Positions 1 to 5,604 of a stretch of 8,184 nt of DNA are shown here, in pieces. Numbering within the stretch: the stretch's first letter is position 1; each line of letters starts with the position of its first letter. The notes beneath the pieces were generated by a model that was given only the letters and a program-made list of their open reading frames with translations, did no database searches and was not told the DNA's origin. This DNA is from Syntrophobacteria bacterium (GTDB lineage: Bacteria > Desulfobacterota > Syntrophobacteria > JARFUL01), in the NCBI GenBank assembly GCA_029289015.1, contig JARFUL010000193.1:1-8184 (forward strand). Direction: 5' to 3'. Made by a program: the position numbers and the translations under genes.

Positions 1-1
1 C

Positions 2-178
2 GAATACCTCAACCTCAAGAGGGGAGTGGCTTTGCCCACGGTGGTGGAGCTCTATAGGGATAACCGCCTGGTCAAGCGCTTCATCATCAAGAGATACAGC
101 CTGAACCCCCCGCTCTCCTCGGATCTCTTTTCCCTGAAAAGACTCAAGGGGCTCGGCCTCTCCGGCCGGTCGGGGTAG
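2..178 (+). CDS. C-terminus of a LolA-like outer-membrane lipoprotein carrier protein (5' partial)
   Basis: An open frame enters from the left edge and gives 58 residues before TAG at 176-178. The visible part reads as alternating beta-strand segments (around VVELYRDNRLVKRF) followed by NPPLSSDLF. That ending resembles the C-terminal strand region of LolA/DUF4292-type periplasmic proteins, where an N-P-x-L-x-x-x-x-F segment follows the last strands. Such proteins carry or bind lipoproteins between the inner and outer membranes. The last residues (from about KRLKGLGLSGRSG) are basic and probably unstructured. The signal peptide and most of the fold lie outside the window, so the assignment rests on a short stretch. 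The stop lies three bases before the priA start, so the two genes are probably co-transcribed. An unrelated beta-rich exported protein is possible. Confidence 0.5.
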   Translation, partial: EYLNLKRGVALPTVVELYRDNRLVKRFIIKRYSLNPPLSSDLFSLKRLKGLGLSGRSG

Positions 179-181
179 GAG

Positions 182-2569
182 ATGGGGCCGCGCAGAGCGG
201 ATACCGGCCGAGGCCGCTTTGCCGAGGTCGCGGTGCCGGTGCCGGTCCACGGCCCCTTCACCTACGCGGTGCCCCCGGAAATTGCCCGTTCCCTCGCGCC
301 CGGAGCCCTGGTCGCGGTGCCCTTCCGAAAGTCCGTGGCCGCGGGCCTCGTGCTCAAGCTCCTGGATGAGCCTCCCCCAAAGAGCCCCAAAGAGTTCAGG
401 GAGATCCTGGGGATAATCTCCCAGGCGCCCCTCATTCCAGGGGAGCTCATCAGCCTGGTCAACTGGGTCGCCGCGTACTACCTCTACCCCGTGGGTCTCG
501 CGGCCAAGACCGCGCTCCCCGAGGGGCTGTTAGGGAGGCCGCGGCTCGTGTACCGGGCCACGGATGAGGGCCGGGCCGCGCTGGCAGGGGGCAAGCTCTC
601 CAAAAAGGCCCAGGAGATTGTCGCGCGCGCGGCCGAGCAGCACGTCTTTCCCCGCGACTCCAAAGAGGGCAGGCTCTGCGCCAGGCTTTCGGGCGGGGGG
701 CTTTTAGACGCGGGGTGGGAGCTCGCGTCCCTGGCCACGAGGCCCAGGAGGCTCACCTTCGTCAGCCCGAAGGACAAGGCCAGAGGGGACCTCTCGGTCC
801 GGGAGGAGTCCCTGCTCGTCCACCTGGGGGAGCGCGGGCGTCTGCTCAAGGAGCTCAAGGGGCTGGTGCCCAACTTCAGGAGGTGGGTGAAATCCCTCGA
901 GGAGAAGGGGCTCGTTGAGCTGAGCCTCGTGGAGACCCTAAGAGCTCCCCTCGCGGTGCGTGAGGAGCCGGTCCCCTTCGCGCTCACCCGGGAGCAAAAG
1001 AGCGCGCTCAGCGCAGTATCCTCGGCCCGGGACGGCTTCGGCCCGTTTCTCCTCTTCGGGGTCACCGGCTCGGGCAAGACCGAGGTCTACCTGAGGGCGC
1101 TCTCCGAGGTGCTCGGCCGCGGCCAGGGCGCGATGGTCCTGGTGCCGGAGATAGGGCTCACCCCCCAGATGGAGGCCAGGTTCCGGGCCAGGCTGGGCCA
1201 CTCCCTCGCGCTGATGCACTCCGGGCTTTCCAGGGCCAGGAGGATCTCGGAGTGGCTGAGACTGCTCAGGGGAGAGGCTAGGGTGGTCCTGGGGACCAGG
1301 TCCGCGGTCTTCGCGCCGGTGAAAGACCTGGGCCTCATCGTGGTGGACGAGGAGCACGACCCCTCCTACAAGCAGGACGAGGGGCTCACCTACCACGCGA
1401 GGGACGTCGCGGTGATGCGCGCGAGGAGTCTGGGCATACCCGTGGTGCTGGGGTCCGCGACCCCGTCGGTGGAGTCCTTCCACCATGCCAAAAGCGGCCG
1501 CTACAGGCTCATCACCCTCCCCAAGAGGGTGGACGAAAAAGAGATGCCCAGGGTGGAGGTGGTGGACCTCAAGGGAGAGGAGGGCACGGTCTCCCCGGGC
1601 CTCAAAGAGCTCCTCGGGCAGACCCTGGCCGCGGGGGACCAGGCCATATTCTTTCTAAATAGAAGGGGCCAGGCCAACTTCGTGCTCTGCCGGGGGTGCG
1701 GGTTCGTGGCCAGGTGCGCCGCGTGCGAGGTGAGCCTCACCCTGCACAAGGACCCCCCAAGGCTCCTCTGCCACTACTGCGGCCTGACCCTGCCGCCGGA
1801 CCCGGTGTGCCCCACCTGCGGCGGCCGGCCCAAGCCCTACGGAGTGGGCACCGAGAGGGTGGAGGAGGAGGTGAAGAGCCTCTTCCCCGGCTCCAGGGTC
1901 GCGAGGATGGACAGGGACACCACCTCCCGGAAGGACTCCCACAAGAGGCTCATCGAGGGCATGGACAGCCGCCAGGTTGATGTGCTGGTGGGCACCCAGA
2001 TGGTCTCCAAGGGGCACCACCTCCCCGGCGTGGCCCTGGTGGGGGTGGTGAACGCAGACACAGGGCTCCACATGCCCGACTTCAGGGCCGCGGAGCGCAC
2101 CTTCCAGCTTCTCACCCAGGTCGCGGGCAGGGCCGGGAGGGGCCCGAGCCCCGGCAGGGTGGTGGTGCAGACCTTCAGCCCGGACCACCCCTCCATAATC
2201 GCGGCCGCGTCCCACGACTTCCTCGCGTTCTTCGAGCAAGAGATCGAGACCCGAAGGGAGCTGGGGCTGCCCCCCTTCTCCAGGATGATCAGGGTGGTGG
2301 TATCATCCCCGGCCAAGGGGCTGGCCAGGAGCTTCGCCCATGATGTGGGCCAAAGGGCCAGGAGGCTCGCGGGGAACGCGAAAGCCGAGGTCCTTGGCCC
2401 GGCCGAGGCGCCCCTTTCGAGGCTCAGGGGGAGGTTCCGCTACCACCTTCTCCTCAAGGGGGAGAGCGCGCTGAGCCTCAACAGGATGGCCGCCAGGCTG
2501 ATAAACATCCCCAAAAAGAGGGCGCGGGTGAGGCTCCGGCTCGACATTGACCCGCTCCAGATGCTCTAG
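182..2569 (+). CDS. priA: Primosomal protein N', replication restart helicase PriA
   Basis: PriA is a cytoplasmic 3'-to-5' superfamily 2 DNA helicase that recognises stalled forks and reloads the replisome. The 795 residues cover the whole family architecture. Residues about 13-115 form the 3'-DNA-end-binding domain (AEVAVPVPV, FTYAVP). A winged-helix linker lies near 205-250. Helicase lobe 1 has Walker A GVTGSGKT at 293-300, DEEH at 389-392 and GSATPS at 424-429. Lobe 2 carries a zinc insertion with eight cysteines (503, 506, 512, 515, 530, 533, 543, 546) and the arginine-finger motif QVAGRAGRG at 646-654. The C-terminal domain includes VLGPAEAPLSRLRGRFRYH from about 737. The motif usually written KGHDFP reads KGHHLP here, which I take as lineage variation. 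ATG 182 is used because homology begins about 12 residues inside it and no better start is visible. GGGG at 172-175 could act as its ribosome site. The length is normal and the helicase looks intact. Confidence 0.97.
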   Translation: MGPRRADTGRGRFAEVAVPVPVHGPFTYAVPPEIARSLAPGALVAVPFRKSVAAGLVLKLLDEPPPKSPKEFREILGIISQAPLIPGELISLVNWVAAYYLYPVGLAAKTALPEGLLGRPRLVYRATDEGRAALAGGKLSKKAQEIVARAAEQHVFPRDSKEGRLCARLSGGGLLDAGWELASLATRPRRLTFVSPKDKARGDLSVREESLLVHLGERGRLLKELKGLVPNFRRWVKSLEEKGLVELSLVETLRAPLAVREEPVPFALTREQKSALSAVSSARDGFGPFLLFGVTGSGKTEVYLRALSEVLGRGQGAMVLVPEIGLTPQMEARFRARLGHSLALMHSGLSRARRISEWLRLLRGEARVVLGTRSAVFAPVKDLGLIVVDEEHDPSYKQDEGLTYHARDVAVMRARSLGIPVVLGSATPSVESFHHAKSGRYRLITLPKRVDEKEMPRVEVVDLKGEEGTVSPGLKELLGQTLAAGDQAIFFLNRRGQANFVLCRGCGFVARCAACEVSLTLHKDPPRLLCHYCGLTLPPDPVCPTCGGRPKPYGVGTERVEEEVKSLFPGSRVARMDRDTTSRKDSHKRLIEGMDSRQVDVLVGTQMVSKGHHLPGVALVGVVNADTGLHMPDFRAAERTFQLLTQVAGRAGRGPSPGRVVVQTFSPDHPSIIAAASHDFLAFFEQEIETRRELGLPPFSRMIRVVVSSPAKGLARSFAHDVGQRARRLAGNAKAEVLGPAEAPLSRLRGRFRYHLLLKGESALSLNRMAARLINIPKKRARVRLRLDIDPLQML

Positions 2570-2583
2570 GGAAAGAGCACCGT

Positions 2584-2605
2584 GAGGCCCCGGGCCCCTC
2601 TTTTT
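2584..2605 (+). terminator. Candidate intrinsic terminator after priA
   Basis: Fifteen bases after the priA stop, GAGG (2584-2587) can pair with CCTC (2597-2600). An inner CC/GG pair sits beside a small bulge, and five T residues follow at 2601-2605. This is a short GC hairpin plus T-tract at the expected place. The stem is brief and the T-tract is only five long. A second hairpin, CCCGGGC 2589-2595 with GCCCGGG 2606-2612, would compete with it. Termination is therefore plausible but not certain. Confidence 0.45.
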
Positions 2606-2635
2606 GCCCGGGAGCTCTATCCGTAGCGTCTTTCG

Positions 2636-2664
2636 TTGAGTAAATCGGCGATGTCGGCTAAGAT
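2636..2664 (+). promoter_or_regulatory. Candidate sigma70-like promoter for the downstream operon
   Basis: TTGAGT at 2636-2641 matches TTGACA at four of six positions. TAAGAT at 2659-2664 matches TATAAT at four of six. The spacer is exactly 17 bases. The segment from 2636 to 2710 is clearly less GC-rich than its surroundings, as expected of a promoter and leader. Transcription would start near 2671, leaving a leader of about 40 bases before GTG 2711. The matches are imperfect and the organism's promoter consensus is unknown. Confidence 0.45.
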
Positions 2665-2697
2665 AACCGGCCAGGGAAATGTTTATCCACCAGCCAC

Positions 2698-2703
2698 GAG
2701 GAG
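2698..2703 (+). promoter_or_regulatory. Shine-Dalgarno site selecting GTG 2711
   Basis: GAGGAG at 2698-2703 lies seven bases before GTG 2711, which is ideal spacing. The other in-frame starts, TTG 2636 and ATG 2651, have no comparable purine-rich site. This site is the main reason for choosing the shorter protein. Confidence 0.65.
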
Positions 2704-2710
2704 ACAGCAA

Positions 2711-2908
2711 GTGGAGTTCAACGAGAAGCTGATGAAGGTACTTAACCACTGGGTTCACCACGGCGAGGAGCACGTGGCCTCATACTTCAAGTGGGCGAAG
2801 GAGGCCAGGGGCAAGGGCATGATCGACGTCGCGGTGCTGATCGAAGACGCGGCCGAATCAACCAGGGAGGCGATCGAGAGGTTCAAGGAGGCGGAGAAAG
2901 TCCTTTAA
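2711..2908 (+). CDS. Small His/Glu-rich helical protein of unknown function
   Basis: From GTG 2711 the product is 65 residues. I do not recognise a named function. The sequence has no signal peptide, membrane segment or cysteine and should form two amphipathic helices, about 2-35 and 37-64, split at Gly34/Gly36. The first helix carries a compact cluster H13-W14-x-H16-H17-x-E19-E20-H21, which could bind a metal. From memory, short proteins with a similar H-W-x-x-H-x-E-E-H pattern occur as hypotheticals in anaerobes, but I could not check this. The start was chosen from the GAGGAG site, and because upstream in-frame codons (2636-2710) have about 52% GC at third positions against about 86% after it. 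Starts at ATG 2651 or TTG 2636 would add 20 or 25 residues. The gene ends eight bases before the aldehyde dehydrogenase and leads an operon with mobB, mobA and hypF. A role in metal handling is inferred from that context only. Confidence 0.75.
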   Translation: MEFNEKLMKVLNHWVHHGEEHVASYFKWAKEARGKGMIDVAVLIEDAAESTREAIERFKEAEKVL

Positions 2909-2916
2909 GAGAACCG

Positions 2917-4314
2917 ATGAGGGAGACCTCCTACATAGACGTGACAGACCCCTCCACCGGGGAGCTGCTGGGCCAGGTGGAAGACGCGGGGACCGAGAGG
3001 GTAGACGAGGTCCTGGGCCGGGCCCGGGAGGGTTTTTCCCGCTGGACCAGGGTTCTGCCCTCCGAGAGGGCGTCCCTTCTTAGGTCTGTGGCCGCAAAGA
3101 TCATGGCCGAGAAGAAGGTCCTCGCCCAAATGCTCACCCGGGAGGTAGGAAAACCCGAGCCCCAGGCCGAAAAGGAGGTCGCGAGCGCGGTGGAGGTGCT
3201 GGATTACTACGCGGGGGAGGCGCTCAGGGTCCCCGGGGAGATGCCCCAGAGCGTGGGGCCCGGAGAGAGGGTTCTCATAGACCGGGTGCCCGTGGGCGTG
3301 GTGGCCGCGATCACCCCCTTCAACTATCCGCTTGCCACCCTGGCCTGCAAGCTGGGGCCCGCGTTGGCCGCGGGCTGCTCGGTAGTAGCCAAGCCGGACG
3401 AGCACACCCCCTTTTCCACCATAGAGCTCATGCAGCTCGCCCAGGACGCGGGACTGGACCCCGGGGTCTTCCAGGTGGTGAACGGGACCGGCGAGAGAAC
3501 CGGCATGGCCCTCGTAAGGAGCCCGAAGGTGGACCTGGTGGCCTTCACCGGGTCGAGGGACGCGGGTAAAAAGATAATGGCCCAGGCCGCGGGCACGGTG
3601 AAGAGGCTGGTGCTGGAGCTGGGGGGGCAGTGCCCGGCCATAGTGCTGAGGCGCGCGCCCTGGAGAGAGTCCCTCGGGGCCATTGTGCACCAGTGCTTCA
3701 ACAACTCCGGCCAGTACTGCTACCGCATAAACCGCATCTTTGTGGAGAAGGGCGAGTACGAGCCCTTTGTGGAGGGACTTGTGGCCGCGGCGGGCTCCCT
3801 CAAGGTGGGGCCCGTGGCCGAGCCCGGGGTCGACCTGGGGCCTTTGAGGAAGATGGATATCCTCGAGAAGGCCCAGCTCCACGTCAGGGACGCGCTGGAA
3901 AACCGCGGGGAACTCCTCCTTGGCGGCGAGAGGCTCGCGGGGGGGAGCTATGAGCGGGGTCTCTTCTTTCCCCCCACGGTGATCGGCCGGGCAAGCCCTA
4001 AGATGCTGGTCATGTCCGAGGAGACCTTCGGCCCGGTGGTGGGGGTGATGGAGGTAAACGACGCGAAGGAGGCCACCAGTCTCGCGGACGCCACCCCCTA
4101 CGGCCTCGCGGCATACGTGTTCTCAGAAGACCCGTCCGAGGGGCTCAAGATAGCGGAGTCCCTCAGGGTGGGCTCCGTGTGGGTGAACCGGATCCACCAG
4201 GCCTACATCTTCGCGCCCTTCGGAGGGATGGGCGAGTCGGGCCTGGGCCGGGAGAAGTCCCGCTTCGGGCTCGAGGAGTACCTGGAGCTAAAGACCATAT
4301 ACTTCCACTACTGA
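2917..4314 (+). CDS. NAD(P)-dependent aldehyde dehydrogenase family protein
   Basis: The 465-residue product is a soluble member of the ALDH superfamily, which oxidises aldehydes to acids (or acyl groups) with NAD(P)+. Family landmarks are in order: ITPFNYP with Asn136 for oxyanion stabilisation, AKPDE with Lys159 for cofactor contact, FTGS at 210-213, LELGG with general base Glu234, GQYC with nucleophile Cys268, and EETFGP at 368-373 for the nicotinamide ribose. The C-terminus ends in the usual PFGGMGESGLGRE and an oligomerisation strand. The substrate is not readable from the sequence; semialdehydes, lactaldehyde and glyceraldehyde-3-phosphate (GapN-like) are all possible. The frame is open for 42 codons upstream of ATG 2917, but that part is a shadow of the preceding gene, and ALDH-like sequence starts at MRETSYIDV. 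The ribosome site before 2917 is weak, so translation may be coupled to the small gene eight bases upstream. mobB follows after 19 bases. Confidence 0.93.
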   Translation: MRETSYIDVTDPSTGELLGQVEDAGTERVDEVLGRAREGFSRWTRVLPSERASLLRSVAAKIMAEKKVLAQMLTREVGKPEPQAEKEVASAVEVLDYYAGEALRVPGEMPQSVGPGERVLIDRVPVGVVAAITPFNYPLATLACKLGPALAAGCSVVAKPDEHTPFSTIELMQLAQDAGLDPGVFQVVNGTGERTGMALVRSPKVDLVAFTGSRDAGKKIMAQAAGTVKRLVLELGGQCPAIVLRRAPWRESLGAIVHQCFNNSGQYCYRINRIFVEKGEYEPFVEGLVAAAGSLKVGPVAEPGVDLGPLRKMDILEKAQLHVRDALENRGELLLGGERLAGGSYERGLFFPPTVIGRASPKMLVMSEETFGPVVGVMEVNDAKEATSLADATPYGLAAYVFSEDPSEGLKIAESLRVGSVWVNRIHQAYIFAPFGGMGESGLGREKSRFGLEEYLELKTIYFHY

Positions 4315-4321
4315 GGGAAAA

Positions 4322-4329
4322 AAGGAGGT
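4322..4329 (+). promoter_or_regulatory. Strong Shine-Dalgarno site fixing the mobB start at ATG 4334
   Basis: AAGGAGGT at 4322-4329 is a near-perfect anti-16S match, with five bases between its GGAGG core and ATG 4334. The in-frame GTG at 4328 lies inside this site and cannot be the start it serves. This is the strongest ribosome site in the operon. Confidence 0.85.
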
Positions 4330-4333
4330 GAAG

Positions 4334-4996
4334 ATGCCGCAGGTTGTTGCGTTTTGCGGCAGGTCCGGGTCGGGAAAGACCACCGTGCTGACCGGGCTCC
4401 TGACCGAGTTGTCCGGCCGGGGCTGGCGGGTGGGGGTGATCAAGCACGCGTCCCACCACGGTTTCGAGCTGGACGAGGAGGGAAAGGACTCCATGAAGCT
4501 TCGCGAGGCCGGGGGCAACCCCGCGGTGGTGGTCTCTGCCCAGAGGGTCTTCGTGGTGGAGGAGACCCCCGAGGAGATGGACCTTTTGGAGGTGGCCTCC
4601 AGGTTTTTGGGCCGGGTGGATATAGTTTTGGCCGAGGGGTTCAAGAAGAGCCCGGTCCCCAAGGTGGAGGTGCTGGGCCAAGGCGGCGAGCCTCCCCTGA
4701 TGAAGCCCGAGGACCGCGTCATTGCCGTTGTGGGGGACGCGAGGGAGGGGACCATCGCCCCCAGGTTCGGCCCGGATGAGACGGTAAAAATAGCGGACTT
4801 CATCGAGGCCAGGTTCCTGAAGAACGAGCGAAGGCCCGGGATCGTGGTCCGCCTGGACGGGCGCAAGCTGGGGATGAAGGGGTTCGTCCGGGAGTTCGTG
4901 AAGAACGGCATCCTGGGGATGCTCAAGTCCCTGCGGGGGTTCGGCGACCCGGACCGCATAACCATCACCATCTACCCCAAGAGGGACGAGAGGTGA
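4334..4996 (+). CDS. mobB: Molybdopterin-guanine dinucleotide biosynthesis protein B (MobB)
   Basis: MobB is a cytoplasmic P-loop GTP-binding protein that assists MobA in attaching GMP to molybdopterin. The 220 residues open with Walker A GRSGSGKTT at 9-17. They continue with the MobB signature VIKHASHHGFELD (35-47), GKDSMKLREAG (50-60), the DIVLAEGFK segment (96-103), and AVVGD near 131-135. E. coli MobB is about 175 residues; this one has a C-terminal extension of roughly 50 residues (about 168-220, with VVRLDGRKLGMKGFV and NGILGMLKSLRGF). It reads as a small separate module rather than a frameshift product, because its codon use matches the rest. The start is set by the strong ribosome site. 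The last four bases overlap the mobA start, so translation of the pair is coupled. Confidence 0.94.
   Translation: MPQVVAFCGRSGSGKTTVLTGLLTELSGRGWRVGVIKHASHHGFELDEEGKDSMKLREAGGNPAVVVSAQRVFVVEETPEEMDLLEVASRFLGRVDIVLAEGFKKSPVPKVEVLGQGGEPPLMKPEDRVIAVVGDAREGTIAPRFGPDETVKIADFIEARFLKNERRPGIVVRLDGRKLGMKGFVREFVKNGILGMLKSLRGFGDPDRITITIYPKRDER
4335..4361 (+). repeat. Perfect 7-bp inverted repeat at the mobB start codon
   Basis: TGCCGCA (4335-4341) and TGCGGCA (4355-4361) are exact reverse complements separated by 13 bases. In mRNA the left arm takes in the last two bases of the mobB ATG, so a hairpin would partly hide the start codon while leaving the Shine-Dalgarno site open. No T-tract follows, so it is not a terminator. 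It may be a chance result of codons at a conserved N-terminus. Confidence 0.4.
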
Positions 4997-5580
4997 ACGC
5001 CGCGCTCCTTGCCGGGGGGCTCTCAAGCCGGTTCGGGGGGCAAAAGTCCCTGGTGGAGTGGCGGGGAAAACCCCTCGTCCAGGTGGTGACCCACAGGCTC
5101 AAGTCCCTCTTCGGCCGGGTGATGGTGGTCACCGACGACCCGCTCAGGTACGGGTTTTTGGACGTGGTCGCGGTGAGGGACATAGAGCCCGGGCTAGGCC
5201 CCCTGGGAGGGCTCATGACCGCGCTCTACCACGCGACCTCGGACCAGGTCTTCCTCAGGGGCTGCGACATGCCCCTGATTAATGAGGGGCTGGTCTCGTT
5301 CATGAGGGAGCGGGCCGCGGGCAAACCCGCGCTGGTGCCCGAGGCCTTCGGCGCGCTCCAGCCCCTTTGCGCGATCTACAGTAAAAGCGCGCTCAGGGAG
5401 GTGGAGAGGATGGTGAAGGAGGGCGACATGGCCATAACCAGGGTGGTAAGAAGGGTCAGGGGGGCGGTGCTCTCCGAGGAAGAGACCCGGGCCTTTGACC
5501 CTGAGCTCGTCTCGTTTTTGAGCTTCAACTCCAAAAAGGAGCTTCAAGCGCTGAAGATGAGGTTCGAGGGGGAAGGCTGA
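4993..5580 (+). CDS. mobA: Molybdenum cofactor guanylyltransferase (MobA)
   Basis: MobA transfers GMP from GTP to molybdopterin or Mo-molybdopterin, making the MGD form used by enzymes such as formate dehydrogenase and nitrate or DMSO reductases. The 195 residues fit the family. The nucleotide-binding signature LAGGLSSRFGGQK is at 6-18 with Lys18. GLGPLGG at 67-73 and the Mg-binding GCDMP at 90-94 (Asp92) follow. QPLCAIYS lies at 123-130, and a C-terminal FLSFNSKKEL stretch matches the usual F-x-N-x-N-T-x-x-D/E-L ending in looser form. The GTG start overlaps the mobB stop by four bases, with GAGGG at 4981-4985 seven bases upstream as its ribosome site. Close linkage to mobB supports MGD rather than cytosine-dinucleotide (MocA) synthesis. 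hypF starts 24 bases after its stop. Confidence 0.93.
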   Translation: MNAALLAGGLSSRFGGQKSLVEWRGKPLVQVVTHRLKSLFGRVMVVTDDPLRYGFLDVVAVRDIEPGLGPLGGLMTALYHATSDQVFLRGCDMPLINEGLVSFMRERAAGKPALVPEAFGALQPLCAIYSKSALREVERMVKEGDMAITRVVRRVRGAVLSEEETRAFDPELVSFLSFNSKKELQALKMRFEGEG

Positions 5581-5604
5581 GCCGCGGCCGGGCCGTTGTT
5601 GGAC

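Noticed and set aside
2006..2023. PriA KGHHLP in place of the usual KGHDFP, as a possible loss of function.
   Set aside because: All other helicase motifs and the zinc cysteines are intact, and this position probably varies among lineages, so it is not evidence of a defect.
2791..2916. An N-terminal extension of 42 residues on the aldehyde dehydrogenase.
   Set aside because: It overlaps the small His-rich gene in another frame, reads as low-complexity Gly/Arg/Gln, and ALDH-like sequence begins at ATG 2917.
2905..3882. A 325-codon open frame on the - strand opposite the aldehyde dehydrogenase gene.
   Set aside because: It lies wholly antisense to a gene with all ALDH motifs, its product is rich in Gly, His, Pro and Arg without any recognisable domain, and long antisense frames are expected in GC-rich genes with strong third-position bias.
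4163..5026. A long - strand frame opposite mobB.
   Set aside because: No domain is recognisable in it, and the + strand carries mobB with clear signatures, a strong ribosome site and coupling to mobA.
5581..5604. GCCGCGGC palindrome between mobA and hypF as a possible terminator.
   Set aside because: No T-tract follows, the gap is only 24 bases, and an eight-base GC palindrome is expected by chance in such a GC-rich sequence.
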